A stretch of 64,000 bases of DNA from an uncultured Ruminococcus sp. (GTDB taxonomy: Bacteria; Bacillota; Clostridia; Oscillospirales; Acutalibacteraceae), in NCBI GenBank assembly GCA_902762615.1, contig CACWOX010000010.1:1-64000 (forward strand). The letters are read 5' to 3'. This document shows, piece after piece, positions 33,975 to 42,802 of the stretch. The notes beneath the pieces were generated by a model. It was not told where the DNA came from. It did not search any database and worked only from the letters and a program-made list of their open reading frames with translations. A program made the position numbers and the translations under genes. How positions within the stretch are numbered: position 1 is the stretch's first letter; each line of letters opens with the position of its first letter.

Positions 33975-35192
33975 ATGAGAAAAAGAAAATTCTATATCCG
34001 AAAAATAACCGCATTGGCACTGGCGCTCGGGTTATTCTGCACACTGTTTTTCAGCTCGCCGTTAATGGCAAATGCCGCCCCCGATGAGAACAAGACAACT
34101 GAGCAGAGCGAACCTAAACAACCGGCAGATTCGCTGGGTCTCACCGCAAAATCCGCTGTGCTGATGAATGCCGAGACGGGCAAAATTATCTATTCGGTCA
34201 ATGAAAATCAACAGCTGCCCGAGGCTTCCATCACCAAAATCATGACCATGCTGCTGGTCTTTGAAGCGCTTGATTCGGGCAAGATCACCATGGAGGACAC
34301 CGTGACATGCAGCGAATACGCCGCTTCGATGGGAGGTTCCCAGATATGGCTGGAGCCGGGAGAAACCATGACGGTGCATGAACTGATAAAGGCGGCTCTT
34401 GTCGGCTCGGCGAATGACGCCTGCGTTGCCCTTGGCGAGCACATTGCAGGTTCCAACGAGGCGTTTGTTTCCATGATGAACCAGCGTGCCGAGGAGCTTG
34501 GAATGGGCGACACCTTCTACTGCAACTGCACAGGGCTTGACGCGGACGGACATGTGACTTCGGCGCGGGATATCGCCGTGGCTTCGGCAGAACTGCTCCG
34601 GCATGAAAAGGTGCTGGAATACACCGGAATCTGGATGGACACGCTGCGTGACGGCAAGCTCCAGCTCACCAACACCAACAAGCTCATCAAGCATTACAAC
34701 GGCGCCATCGGTCTGAAAACCGGAACCACCAGCAAGGCGGGCTGCTGCATTTCGGCAGCGGCAAGAAGGGACGGCATGACCCTGATCGCGGTCATTTTAG
34801 GCGCACCCGACAGCAAGAGCAGATTTGCCGACGCGAGAAAGCTGCTTGACCACGGCTTTGCCAAATGCGAGCTTACCGACGTTTCGGAGATGGAAGTCGA
34901 GCTGCCCGAGATACCTGTTGTCGGCGGTATGGAAAAGACAGTGGGCGCATATGCCGACATTTCGGGAAATGTCCTCACCGAAAAGGGAAAGGGTAAGGAA
35001 ATCAAGGCGGTCGTGGAGCTTCCCGAATCATTGGAAGCGCCTGTTGAAGTGGGTCAGCCGATAGGCGTTGTGAAGCTCATGCTGGACGGCGAGGAAATAG
35101 GCAGATACGATATCTGTTCCGACCGCGCTTCGGAGAAGGTGACCTTCTCGGCAGCATTCGGCGAGCTTTTCAGAGGGCTGTTTGTAAACTAA
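33975..35192 (+). CDS. D-alanyl-D-alanine carboxypeptidase (penicillin-binding protein 5/6 type)
   Basis: This enzyme removes the terminal D-Ala from peptidoglycan pentapeptides. The 405-residue protein has a signal peptide ending near residue 35 (MANAAP). The S11 peptidase domain carries SITK (85-88, nucleophile Ser85), SAN (145-147) and KTG (248-250), and a C-terminal beta domain extends to about 390. It ends FGELFRGLFVN, an amphipathic anchor as in PBP5/6 and DacF. The ATG at 33975 is chosen because it opens the signal peptide; upstream starts lack spacing from a ribosome binding site. Confidence 0.93.
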   Translation: MRKRKFYIRKITALALALGLFCTLFFSSPLMANAAPDENKTTEQSEPKQPADSLGLTAKSAVLMNAETGKIIYSVNENQQLPEASITKIMTMLLVFEALDSGKITMEDTVTCSEYAASMGGSQIWLEPGETMTVHELIKAALVGSANDACVALGEHIAGSNEAFVSMMNQRAEELGMGDTFYCNCTGLDADGHVTSARDIAVASAELLRHEKVLEYTGIWMDTLRDGKLQLTNTNKLIKHYNGAIGLKTGTTSKAGCCISAAARRDGMTLIAVILGAPDSKSRFADARKLLDHGFAKCELTDVSEMEVELPEIPVVGGMEKTVGAYADISGNVLTEKGKGKEIKAVVELPESLEAPVEVGQPIGVVKLMLDGEEIGRYDICSDRASEKVTFSAAFGELFRGLFVN

Positions 35193-35200
35193 TAAACCGT

Positions 35201-35240
35201 ATACCGTGCGACCTTGGTATAATAAGACCGCACGGTATTT
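35201..35240 (+). terminator. Terminator after the carboxypeptidase gene
   Basis: ATACCGTGCG (35201-35210) pairs perfectly with CGCACGGTAT (35229-35238), followed by TTATT. Confidence 0.85.
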
Positions 35241-35298
35241 ATTGTTTGGAAGATATATTTTACATAGTCATTTTCTCACAAAAACATCGCAAAATATC

Positions 35299-35328
35299 TT
35301 GCAGTTACAGACCGGAATATGGTATAAT
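35299..35328 (+). promoter_or_regulatory. Promoter of the amino acid ABC operon
   Basis: TTGCAG (35299-35304) and TATAAT (35323-35328) are 18 bases apart, about 38 bases before the TTG start of the permease gene. Confidence 0.75.
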
Positions 35329-35365
35329 ACTTTTAAAATCATTCGATAAATAAGGAGGCTGAAAA

Positions 35366-36049
35366 TTGAACCAACGTCTTGCAGATATTCTGCTGGAATC
35401 ATTTCCGCGCATTTTAACCCAAGGACTTCTCGTGACCATTCCGCTGACGGTGCTTTCCTTTGCGCTGGCGCTGGTGATCGCTATGGTCTGCGCTATGATT
35501 CAGATTGCCAATGTCAGAGGACTGCGGCAGGTGGTGCGGTTCTACATATGGCTGATCCGCGGTACGCCGCTGCTGGTGCAGCTGTATCTGGTCTACTTCG
35601 GGCTGCCCGATCTCGGCATCGTACTGCCGTCTTTTCCCTGCGCGGTGCTGGTCTTTGCCCTGAATGAAGGCGCTTACTGCGCGGAAACCATGCGTGCCGC
35701 CATCGAATCGGTGCCTAAGGGACAGCTCGAAGCCGGCTACTGCGTGGGAATGAGCTATTTCCAGACCATGCGCAGGATCATCCTGCCGCAGGCATTCCGC
35801 ACGGCATTCCCGCCGCTGTCCAATTCGCTTATCTCCATGATCAAAGACACTTCGCTCGCAGCCAATATCACTGTGACCGAGATGTTCATGACCGCGCAGA
35901 GAGTCGCCGGACGCACCTACGAACACCTCGCGCTGTACGCCGAGGTCGCGGTGATTTACCTGCTGTTCTGCACCGTGATTACACGGCTGCAGGCATTCGG
36001 GGAAAAAAGGCTCTCCCGCATGAACGGAGGCAATGTAATCCGTGCTTGA
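35366..36049 (+). CDS. Polar amino acid ABC transporter permease
   Basis: This inner-membrane subunit of a His/Glu/Gln/Cys-type amino acid importer has 227 residues and five predicted helices. The coupling-helix EAA motif region is EAGYCVGMSYFQTMRRIILPQ near residue 121, and IWLIRGTPLLVQLYL near 62 is typical of HisM/GlnP. Translation starts at a TTG behind AAGGAGG, which is unambiguous here. The ATPase gene overlaps its 3' end by eight bases. Confidence 0.93.
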   Translation: MNQRLADILLESFPRILTQGLLVTIPLTVLSFALALVIAMVCAMIQIANVRGLRQVVRFYIWLIRGTPLLVQLYLVYFGLPDLGIVLPSFPCAVLVFALNEGAYCAETMRAAIESVPKGQLEAGYCVGMSYFQTMRRIILPQAFRTAFPPLSNSLISMIKDTSLAANITVTEMFMTAQRVAGRTYEHLALYAEVAVIYLLFCTVITRLQAFGEKRLSRMNGGNVIRA

Positions 36050-36887
36050 ATTGAAAGACCTTCACAAGTCGATGGGCGGCACCGAGATACTTCACGGCGT
36101 CGACCTGACTCTCCGAAAAGGCGAAGTTCTTGCCGTGCTTGGCCCTTCCGGTTCGGGCAAGACAACGCTCCTGCGCTGCCTGAATTTCCTCGAAGCATCC
36201 GACAGCGGCAGCGTGACATTTCTCGGGAAAGAATTTGACATGAGCGCTGTCTCACGCAAGGATATTGCCGAATACAGAAAACACACGGCATTCGTCTTTC
36301 AGAACTTCAATCTCTTTGCCAACAAGACAGCCCTGCAAAACGTCACCGAAGGACTGACAGTCGCCCGCAAAATGCCCAAATCCGAGGCGGAGAGAATCGG
36401 CATGGATGCGCTGAAAAAGGTTGGTCTTGCCGATAAGGCGGATTCCTACCCCAGCAGACTTTCGGGCGGTCAGCAGCAGCGTGTCGCCATTGCCCGCGCC
36501 ATCGCCGCACAGCCGGACGTGATATTCTTTGACGAACCGACGTCGGCGCTTGACCCCGAATTAATCGGCGAGGTGCTGAACGTCATCAAGCAGCTTGCGG
36601 ACGACGGCATGACCATGATCATCGTCACCCATGAAATCAGCTTCGCCCGCAGCGTTGCCGACGAAATTCTTTTCATGGACAATGGAAAGATCCTTGTGCA
36701 GACCGACACAAAGGACTTCTTTGAAAAAAACGACAACAAGAGAGTGCGGGAATTTCTCGGCTCACTAAGTGAAAGGATGACTTTTAATGAAAACAAAGAT
36801 CAAAAGAATCATAGCGCTGCTCACAGCAGCGGCACTTCTGACGGTAAGCGCGGCAGGGTGCGGAAAAAAGGAAGAAGAAAAAAGTAA
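36042..36887 (+). CDS. Polar amino acid ABC transporter ATP-binding protein
   Basis: The ATPase of the importer has Walker A GPSGSGKTT (34-42), Q-loop in FVFQNFNLFA, signature LSGGQQQRV near 141 and Walker B VIFFDEPTSALD near 160. It starts at GTG 36042 behind GGAGGC inside the permease gene. Homologues end near residue 245-250; this frame runs to 281 and overlaps the binding-protein gene by 101 bases with a lysine/arginine-rich tail (RGRVRKKGRRKK). A TAATG lies at the expected stop-start junction but in another frame, which suggests a recent one-base shift that lost the stop. Confidence 0.92.
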   Translation: MLELKDLHKSMGGTEILHGVDLTLRKGEVLAVLGPSGSGKTTLLRCLNFLEASDSGSVTFLGKEFDMSAVSRKDIAEYRKHTAFVFQNFNLFANKTALQNVTEGLTVARKMPKSEAERIGMDALKKVGLADKADSYPSRLSGGQQQRVAIARAIAAQPDVIFFDEPTSALDPELIGEVLNVIKQLADDGMTMIIVTHEISFARSVADEILFMDNGKILVQTDTKDFFEKNDNKRVREFLGSLSERMTFNENKDQKNHSAAHSSGTSDGKRGRVRKKGRRKK

Positions 36888-37599
36888 AGACCTGCTCGAT
36901 TCCATCAGGGCAAAGGGCAAGCTCACCATCGCCATGGAAGGCACATGGGCGCCGTGGACTTATCACAATGAAAAGGACGAGCTTGTGGGCTTCGATGTGG
37001 AAATCGGCAGATACATCGCCAATTATCTCGGCGTGGAGGCGGAATTCATTGAGGGCGAATGGGACGGACTCTTTGCCGGACTGGATTCGGGAATGTACGA
37101 CATAATTGTAAACGGTGTGGACGAAACCCCCGAGCGCTCAGAGAAATACGATTTTTCTGATCCGTACGCCTATATTCACACGGTACTCGTAACCCGTAAG
37201 GACAACAAGACGATAAAAAGCTTCAAAGACCTGAAGGGCAAGACCACAGCCAACAGCATTGGCAGCACCTATATGGAGCTTGCCGAGAAGTACGGCGCAA
37301 AGGTCAAGGGCGTGGATTCTCTGGGCGAGACCATGACCATGGTCATTTCCAAACGCGCCGACGCCACACTCAACGCCGAGGTCTCGGTGCTGGATTACAT
37401 GAGGGAACAGCCCGATGCTCCCATCAAAATAGTCGCCTCCACCGAGGACGCAAACCACGTCTGCATTCCGATACGCAAGGGCGACAGCACCGCTTCCTTC
37501 CGCGCAGAGGTCAATGAGGCGCTCGCCGAAATGCGGGAGGACGGAACCCTTGCAAAGCTCTCGGAAAAATACTTCGGCTCGGATATAACCAAGGAGTAA
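36787..37599 (+). CDS. Amino acid ABC transporter substrate-binding lipoprotein
   Basis: This extracellular receptor of the importer has 270 residues, with a lipoprotein signal ending SAAGC (Cys25) and an SBP family 3 domain: KGKLTIAMEGTWAPWTYHNE near 43, VGFDVEIGRYIA near 67 and YDIIVNGVDETPERSEKYDFS near 101. The aspartate/arginine pair that holds the ligand amino and carboxyl groups is in a conserved context. The exact amino acid is not predictable; a Cys/cystine-type ligand would fit its closeness to the Cys T-box operon, but that is speculative. Confidence 0.93.
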   Translation: MKTKIKRIIALLTAAALLTVSAAGCGKKEEEKSKDLLDSIRAKGKLTIAMEGTWAPWTYHNEKDELVGFDVEIGRYIANYLGVEAEFIEGEWDGLFAGLDSGMYDIIVNGVDETPERSEKYDFSDPYAYIHTVLVTRKDNKTIKSFKDLKGKTTANSIGSTYMELAEKYGAKVKGVDSLGETMTMVISKRADATLNAEVSVLDYMREQPDAPIKIVASTEDANHVCIPIRKGDSTASFRAEVNEALAEMREDGTLAKLSEKYFGSDITKE

Positions 37600-37600
37600 G

Positions 37601-38962
37601 ATGAGCGGAGAAAATTCAAAGATTGATTCCTTCAAAGCCCTCATAAAACTGTCGCTGCCTGCCGTCATGCAGCAGCTTATGGGCACACTGCTGCAATATG
37701 TCGATACCGCAATGGTGGGACATTTAGGCGAGGCGGCGACGGCTTCGGTGAGCACCAGCACCACAGTCAACTGGCTGATTCATTCCATCCCCTACGGGCT
37801 GACAGTAGGACTGCTCTCCACACTGTCGCAGGCTGCGGGACGCGGAGACGGCAGGGAAATGAAGCGGCTTGCGGCGATGGGCAGCCGCCTCTCGCTCTGG
37901 CTCGGACTTGTTCTCACGGCAATATGTCTGGGAATATCACCCTTCCTGCCGACGTGGATGCAGGCTGCCAAGGAAATACGGCAGCCCGCGTCGGCTTATT
38001 TTTTTATGGTGAGCATACCGCTTGTCTTTTCGGTCACAGGAAGTATGTTCGCGTCGGCATTGCACGCCGTCAAGGACACCCGCACGCCTATGATCATCAA
38101 TCTCTCTGCCAACGCCCTCAATGTGGTCTTGAATTACCTGCTGATCTACCGCGCTTCTTTAGGAGTTATGGGAGCGGCATACGCCACGGCAATATCCACT
38201 GCACTCTGCGGCGTTGGAATGTTTGTCGCCTTCCGTCACAAGGAAGCCCTTCGCTTCGGGCAGGAGGATTATTTCAATATCGACCGCGGCAGGCTGTGGA
38301 AGCTGCTCAGAGTGGGACTTCCTGTCACGGCAACCTCCGCGGTTTCGTGCAGCGGATATATCGTATTCGCCGGAATGGTGAGCGGAATGGGCGTGACCAC
38401 CTTCGCGGCACATTCCATCGCAGTGACCGCCGAGGAGATATTCTACCTTCCCGGCTACGGAATACGCACGGCGTCCTCGGCGCTCATCGGTTCGGCTATC
38501 GGTGAGGGCAATCGCGGCAAATTCCGGAACACCCGCAGGCAGAGTCTTCTGGTGACTGCCGCGGTTATGACGTTAAGCGGCTTGATACTTTTCTTTGCGG
38601 CATATCCGCTAATGAAACTATTCACCTCAAGCGAGCCTGTCGCCTTAATCGGCGCAAAAGTGCTGCGAATAGTGGCATTCTCCGAGCCGTTCTTCGGGCT
38701 GATGGTGGCGTGGGAAGGCATCAGCTACGGCACCGGTCGCACACGCAGCGTTTTTATCATCGAAGCGCTGAGCATGTGGGGTGTGAGAATATTGTTTACC
38801 TTCCTTGTGATCCGTGCGGGAATGGGTCTGACCGCCGTCTGGTGGTGCATGATTGCCGACAACGTGACCAAAGCCGTCCTGTTGACGCTTGTCGGACTGC
38901 GACAGAACGAAAAGCATCTGTTTGCTGAGAAATCCATTCAAACCCAAGAGGTGTGTTTATGA
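37601..38962 (+). CDS. MATE family efflux transporter
   Basis: This 453-residue protein has twelve hydrophobic helices arranged as two related halves, each opening with the MATE pattern (SLPAVMQQLMGTLLQYVDTAM near 20-40 and the VGLPVTATSAVSCSGYIVFA block near 240). MATE proteins export drugs, metabolites or lipid-linked compounds using Na+ or H+ gradients. It starts one base after the binding-protein stop behind AAGGAGTAAG, so it belongs to the importer operon, an unusual partner for an amino acid ABC system. Confidence 0.93.
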   Translation: MSGENSKIDSFKALIKLSLPAVMQQLMGTLLQYVDTAMVGHLGEAATASVSTSTTVNWLIHSIPYGLTVGLLSTLSQAAGRGDGREMKRLAAMGSRLSLWLGLVLTAICLGISPFLPTWMQAAKEIRQPASAYFFMVSIPLVFSVTGSMFASALHAVKDTRTPMIINLSANALNVVLNYLLIYRASLGVMGAAYATAISTALCGVGMFVAFRHKEALRFGQEDYFNIDRGRLWKLLRVGLPVTATSAVSCSGYIVFAGMVSGMGVTTFAAHSIAVTAEEIFYLPGYGIRTASSALIGSAIGEGNRGKFRNTRRQSLLVTAAVMTLSGLILFFAAYPLMKLFTSSEPVALIGAKVLRIVAFSEPFFGLMVAWEGISYGTGRTRSVFIIEALSMWGVRILFTFLVIRAGMGLTAVWWCMIADNVTKAVLLTLVGLRQNEKHLFAEKSIQTQEVCL

Positions 38963-39192
38963 AATTATTTCAGACCGGTGGTAAGCTGTCCGGCAATTCG
39001 TCCACAAAGTACGACAGCCAAAAGCTCACGCCTGTGATCCGTTGCAGCATTTGCACAGGCGAACAGGTTGCCGGATTCCGCGACAATGCCACAGGCAGAT
39101 TCACCGACGTCATGCTGATTAAGAGCAGCCGCGACCTTGACGCCTTCCGCAAAAAGTACGGCATTGAGGGCGATATAGAAAAAATCTATTGA
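38959..39192 (+). CDS. Small conserved hypothetical protein with CxxC
   Basis: This 77-residue soluble protein has a central VIRCSICTGEQVAGFRD, in which the CxxC could bind metal or act in redox, then FTDVMLIKSSRDLDAFRKKYG. Similar short proteins occur in many Clostridia, but I know no function. Its ATG overlaps the MATE stop (ATGA), placing it as last gene of the ABC-MATE operon. It ends just before the promoter of the Cys T-box leader. Confidence 0.65.
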   Translation: MKLFQTGGKLSGNSSTKYDSQKLTPVIRCSICTGEQVAGFRDNATGRFTDVMLIKSSRDLDAFRKKYGIEGDIEKIY

Positions 39193-39217
39193 ACGGCATA
39201 TTTGTTCAAAATAACAG

Positions 39218-39246
39218 TTGCAAAATTCCGAGGTATAGCGTATAAT
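39218..39246 (+). promoter_or_regulatory. Promoter of the cysteine T-box operon
   Basis: TTGCAA (39218-39223) and TATAAT (39241-39246) are 17 bases apart; the transcript would start near 39253 and carry a leader of about 320 bases. Confidence 0.75.
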
Positions 39247-39252
39247 GTATAA

Positions 39253-39538
39253 AAGAATACAATCAAAATGCTCAGAGGGATAAGTAATTCCGGCGCACGG
39301 CATTCAGAGAGGGAACGTCATCGGCTGCAAGCGTTCCTTGTACGGCGCGGGCACGAATGCACCCTTCATCACGCATGCGGGCTGAAAAGTCGGGATTCCC
39401 GACACAGTATGCCGGCACGTCTGTCGCCGCGTTAAGGCGTCTGCGAGTTACAAACAGGAGTGGAACCGTGGGATTTTATCAGTAGAATTTCGCCTCCGTT
39501 GCGTCGCTTTTAGCGGTGCATCGGGGCGTTTTGTTTTT
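39253..39538 (+). promoter_or_regulatory. T-box leader, cysteine-specific
   Basis: A tRNA-sensing leader. The antiterminator motif is AGGAGTGGAACCGTGG at 39457-39472. The terminator is CGCCTCCG (39491-39498) pairing with TCGGGGCG (39521-39528), followed by TTTTGTTTTTTT. Stem I starts with AGAGAGGGAA near 39306. The specifier position reads CGAA-TGC-ACC with TGC (Cys) at 39358-39360. The T-box bulge TGGA (39461-39464) would pair with a tRNA ending UCCA, matching the usual U73 discriminator of tRNA-Cys. Both signals agree with the downstream cysE and cysS. Uncharged tRNA-Cys should permit read-through. Confidence 0.9.
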
Positions 39539-39573
39539 TTCATACTTATTTTGAAAGGAAAGTGCAAATTATT

Positions 39574-40467
39574 ATGAGTGATATCATGCAGGCTCGTGCC
39601 GTTATGGCAAAAAAGCTGAATGTGATGGTGCGCAAGATTGAGGGAGCTACCTCCTTCCTGCTCACCGGCAACGACGAATACACACCCGATGAAATCTATT
39701 TTGTGGTCGCGTCTTCTGATGAATCGGCTCTGTCCAAAGTATTTGCGGATATCAATTTCCTGATAAGGGAATTTCTTCGACCCATCGACATTCAAAAGAA
39801 CGACTCAGAGGGTCGCACACTGGCAAATTATGTATTTGACAACGGACTCAAAGCGCAGGTGACGGTCTGCGGCGAGAATAATCTGCCCAAATTCGGCTGG
39901 TGGGTACCTTATTTGGACAAAAACGGCGCCGCAATGGGATTCTATCCTTCCTCAACGCGAAAATACGCCGACCCCACTACCGAAAAGCCTGCGTTTGAGG
40001 ATGATTTTTCCGACGATTTTGAGGATGATTTTGACGATATGCCGGTCATTCCGGCTGAACCGGCACAGCCGGAACCGATTGCCGCACCTGAACCTGTGGC
40101 TGCCGCGCCCATTTCAATCCCCGAACCGCAGCCCGTGGCTCCCGCTCCCGAACCGGAACAGCCCGACAGGGATATTTGGAATTACTTCTACAGCAAGGTA
40201 AATGTCGCAAAGCACGCCATCTCCGGCGGCTCGGTTATTTACGCCTACGAGATCATCGGAGAGCTTCGCACGCTGCTCATCAAGATGATATGCGAGGCAA
40301 ACGGCATCACCGAGGATTATCTGCACAGCATAGACCTTCTGCCCGAAAACCACCGTGCGGCGCTTCTCAAAACATACCCTGCCAAGCCGGAGAACGGACC
40401 CATGATTTCCGCGCTTGCCGCTGAGCTTTCTATCTTTGAGGAAATCATGAAAAGATCGTCACGCTGA
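39574..40467 (+). CDS. Unknown protein, first gene of the Cys T-box operon
   Basis: This 297-residue protein has an N-terminal alpha/beta region (about 1-135: KLNVMVRKIEGATSFLLTGN, DEIYFVVASSDES), an acidic segment with EDDFSDDFEDDFDD (about 146-160), and a P/A/E-rich linker (about 163-205). A helical C-terminal domain follows (about 207-297: IWNYFYSKVNVAKHAISGG and YEIIGELRTLLIKMI). The layout vaguely recalls nucleotidyltransferase plus HEPN-like helical domains, but catalytic motifs are not clear. The start is uncertain (ATG 39574 or GTG 39562 behind AAAGGA). Its position under cysteine T-box control, directly before cysE, ties it to cysteine supply or use. Confidence 0.7.
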   Translation: MSDIMQARAVMAKKLNVMVRKIEGATSFLLTGNDEYTPDEIYFVVASSDESALSKVFADINFLIREFLRPIDIQKNDSEGRTLANYVFDNGLKAQVTVCGENNLPKFGWWVPYLDKNGAAMGFYPSSTRKYADPTTEKPAFEDDFSDDFEDDFDDMPVIPAEPAQPEPIAAPEPVAAAPISIPEPQPVAPAPEPEQPDRDIWNYFYSKVNVAKHAISGGSVIYAYEIIGELRTLLIKMICEANGITEDYLHSIDLLPENHRAALLKTYPAKPENGPMISALAAELSIFEEIMKRSSR

Positions 40468-40509
40468 GCCTATTCGCGGCGATTCTTTTGAACTGACTAA
40501 AGGAGCTGA

Positions 40510-41178
40510 TTGAATTTGTCGAGTTACCGTCAGGATCTTATTAAGGCAATCATGGAGAGAGATCCCGCAGCACGCAGTGCGGTTGAGGTCAGGCTGCTTT
40601 ATCCCGGATACAAAGCGCTGATGTCTCACCGCCGTGCCAACTGGTGTTTCAGACATAATTTCAAATTTCTCGCACGCTGGATCAGCGAACGCGCCAAAAG
40701 GAGAACCGGTATCGAAATACACCCCGCAGCCAAAATCGGACGCGGCGTGCTGATAGATCACGGCATGGGCGTTGTTATAGGAGAAACGGCAGAAGTGGGC
40801 GACGGATGCACCATTTATCAGGGCGTGACCCTCGGCGGCACCGGCAAGGACACCGGCAAGCGTCACCCTACCATTGGCAGCAACGTCCTTATCGGCTCAG
40901 GCGCTAAGGTGCTCGGACCCTTTACCGTGGGGGACAATGCGAGAATTGCCGCCGGCGCTGTCGTTCTCAACGAGGTACCCGCCGACGCCACCGCCGTGGG
41001 CGTTCCCGCCAGAATAGTAAGAGTGGCAGGGCAGCCCATTCCCGCCTGCGATCTCGACCAGATTCATTACGCCGACCCGGTCGCTCAGGACATCTGCCGA
41101 CTCCAGAACGAAATCGTCCGTCTCCAGAAAAAGCTCGACATGGGCGGCTTGGAGAACACCGACGGCGGAGGAATATAG
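40510..41178 (+). CDS. cysE: Serine O-acetyltransferase
   Basis: CysE acetylates serine with acetyl-CoA to O-acetylserine, the acceptor for sulfide in cysteine synthesis. The 222-residue protein has the N-terminal helical domain (WCFRHNFKFLARWI) and the left-handed beta-helix of hexapeptide repeats with catalytic His in DHGMGVVIGETAEVG near 80-95, GVTLGGTGKDTGKRHP near 108, and IGSGAKVLGP. The start is a TTG at 40510 behind AAAGGAG. Control by the Cys T-box is fitting. cysK is not in this window. Confidence 0.94.
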   Translation: MNLSSYRQDLIKAIMERDPAARSAVEVRLLYPGYKALMSHRRANWCFRHNFKFLARWISERAKRRTGIEIHPAAKIGRGVLIDHGMGVVIGETAEVGDGCTIYQGVTLGGTGKDTGKRHPTIGSNVLIGSGAKVLGPFTVGDNARIAAGAVVLNEVPADATAVGVPARIVRVAGQPIPACDLDQIHYADPVAQDICRLQNEIVRLQKKLDMGGLENTDGGGI

Positions 41179-41193
41179 GCGCTCGCGTTCGCT

Positions 41194-41256
41194 CGCTAAG
41201 ATAATAGAGAATAGAAAAAAAATAATAGATAATAATTTTGGAGCGCTGCGCGCTGA
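41194..41256 (+). repeat. Heptamer array plus hairpin element C
   Basis: Plus-strand 7-bp units: CGCTAAG, ATAATAG, AGAATAG, AAAAAAA, ATAATAG, ATAATAA, TTTTGGA, then GCGCTGC and GCGCTGA, which form the AGCGC-TGC-GCGCT hairpin at 41240-41255. A second GC-rich palindromic stretch (GCGCTCGCGTTCGCTCGC, 41180-41197) lies between the cysE stop and the array. The cysS ribosome binding site is 15 bases downstream. Same hairpin core as elements A and D. Confidence 0.8.
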
Positions 41257-41285
41257 TTATATTATTTTTTGGGAGGAAAAAAATT

Positions 41286-42692
41286 ATGAGAATATTTAAC
41301 ACGCTCACACGCAAACTTGAGGAATTTGTGCCGCAGGCGGAGAACGAGGTCAAAATGTACGCATGCGGTCCCACCGTCTACAACCTCATTCACATCGGCA
41401 ACGCACGCCCGATCATCACCTTTGACACTCTTCGCCGTTACTTTGAGTGGCGAGGAATGAAGGTCACATTCGTGCAGAATTTTACCGACGTGGACGACAA
41501 GATCATCAACAAAGCCAAAGCCGAGGGGGTTGACTTCAAGGTGATCTCCGAGCGCTACATAGAAGAATACTGGAAGGACGTCAAGGCTCTGGGCGTTAAG
41601 CCTGCCAACATTCACCCCAAGGCTACCGAGAATATCGACAAGATCATCGAGATCATCTCCACGCTTGTGGAGAAGGGACACGCATACGAGGCAGGCGGCG
41701 ACGTCTATTTCAGCACCAAGACCTTCCCCGCGTACGGCAAGCTCTCACATCTGCCGCTGGAAGACCTGGTCGCAGGGGCAAGCGAACGCGTTGACGCCGG
41801 AGACATCAAGCGCGACCGCGCCGACTTCGCGCTCTGGAAGGCTGCCAAAGAAGGCGAACCCTATTGGGAATCTCCCTGGGGCAAGGGGCGTCCCGGCTGG
41901 CACATCGAATGCTCCGCAATGAACCTCGCGCTGCTGGGCGAAACCATCGACCTGCACTGCGGCGGACAGGATCTTATCTTCCCTCACCACGAAAATGAAA
42001 TTGCCCAGTCCGAGTGCGCCACAGGCAAACCCTTCGCTCTCTACTGGATGCACAACGGCTTCATCAATGTAGACAACCAAAAGATGAGCAAATCGCTCGG
42101 CAACTTCTTCACCGTGCGCGATGTGGGCGAGGCTTACGGCTATGAGCCTATCAGACTCTTCATGCTCTCCAGCCAGTACAGAAGCCCCATCAACTATTCC
42201 GTTGACATCATCGAGCAGAACAAATCGGCTCTTGCCCGCCTTTATACCGCACTGGAAAACGTAGAGTTCTACCTTTCCAAGGCTCCTTCCGGCTGGCAGG
42301 ACGGCGAGGACGAGATAAAAGAACAGCTTCTCTCCCACAAGCAGCACTTCATTGACTGCATGGAAGAGGATTTCAACACCGCCGGAGCAGTCTCTGCCAT
42401 ATTCGACCTTGCCAGAGACATCAACACACATCTCGGCGCTTCTTCCACCCATTCAAAGGAGCTTGCGCAGTTCGCTCTCGACCTTTACAATGAGCTTACC
42501 GGCGTGATGGGCTTGCTCTACAACCGCAAGTCGAATGACCTCGACAGCGAGATCGAAGCCCTCATTGAGCAGCGTCAGGCAGCACGCAAGGCAAAGAATT
42601 TTGCCGAAGCCGACCGCATTCGCGACGAGCTCAAGGCGCAGGGCATTGTCCTCGAGGACACCCCACAAGGCGTAAAATGGCACAGAAGCTGA
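41286..42692 (+). CDS. cysS: Cysteinyl-tRNA synthetase
   Basis: CysS charges tRNA-Cys. This 468-residue class I synthetase has the HIGH-equivalent HIGN (36-39) in [16 protein letters not shown], the KMSKS motif near residue 267, and zinc ligands including Cys27 and the WHIECSAMN and [15 protein letters not shown] segments. The start at 41286 has GGGAGG. Following cysE under the same Cys T-box, it completes a regulon in which uncharged tRNA-Cys raises both cysteine precursor synthesis and charging capacity. Confidence 0.97.
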   Translation: MRIFNTLTRKLEEFVPQAENEVKMYACGPTVYNLIHIGNARPIITFDTLRRYFEWRGMKVTFVQNFTDVDDKIINKAKAEGVDFKVISERYIEEYWKDVKALGVKPANIHPKATENIDKIIEIISTLVEKGHAYEAGGDVYFSTKTFPAYGKLSHLPLEDLVAGASERVDAGDIKRDRADFALWKAAKEGEPYWESPWGKGRPGWHIECSAMNLALLGETIDLHCGGQDLIFPHHENEIAQSECATGKPFALYWMHNGFINVDNQKMSKSLGNFFTVRDVGEAYGYEPIRLFMLSSQYRSPINYSVDIIEQNKSALARLYTALENVEFYLSKAPSGWQDGEDEIKEQLLSHKQHFIDCMEEDFNTAGAVSAIFDLARDINTHLGASSTHSKELAQFALDLYNELTGVMGLLYNRKSNDLDSEIEALIEQRQAARKAKNFAEADRIRDELKAQGIVLEDTPQGVKWHRS

Positions 42693-42731
42693 TGCTGTCA
42701 ATAACAGCAATTCATCTATCATACAATTCAA

Positions 42732-42766
42732 ATGCCCCGAATCCGCAAAAGATTCGGGGCATTTTA
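42732..42766. terminator. Bidirectional terminator between cysS and trpA
   Basis: ATGCCCCGAATC (42732-42743) pairs perfectly with GATTCGGGGCAT (42751-42762) around a seven-base loop, with T-rich flank on the plus strand and A-rich flank for the minus strand. Confidence 0.9.
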
Positions 42767-42802
42767 GCGATATTTTGCTGGTTATTTCACCATGCGATAC
42801 AA

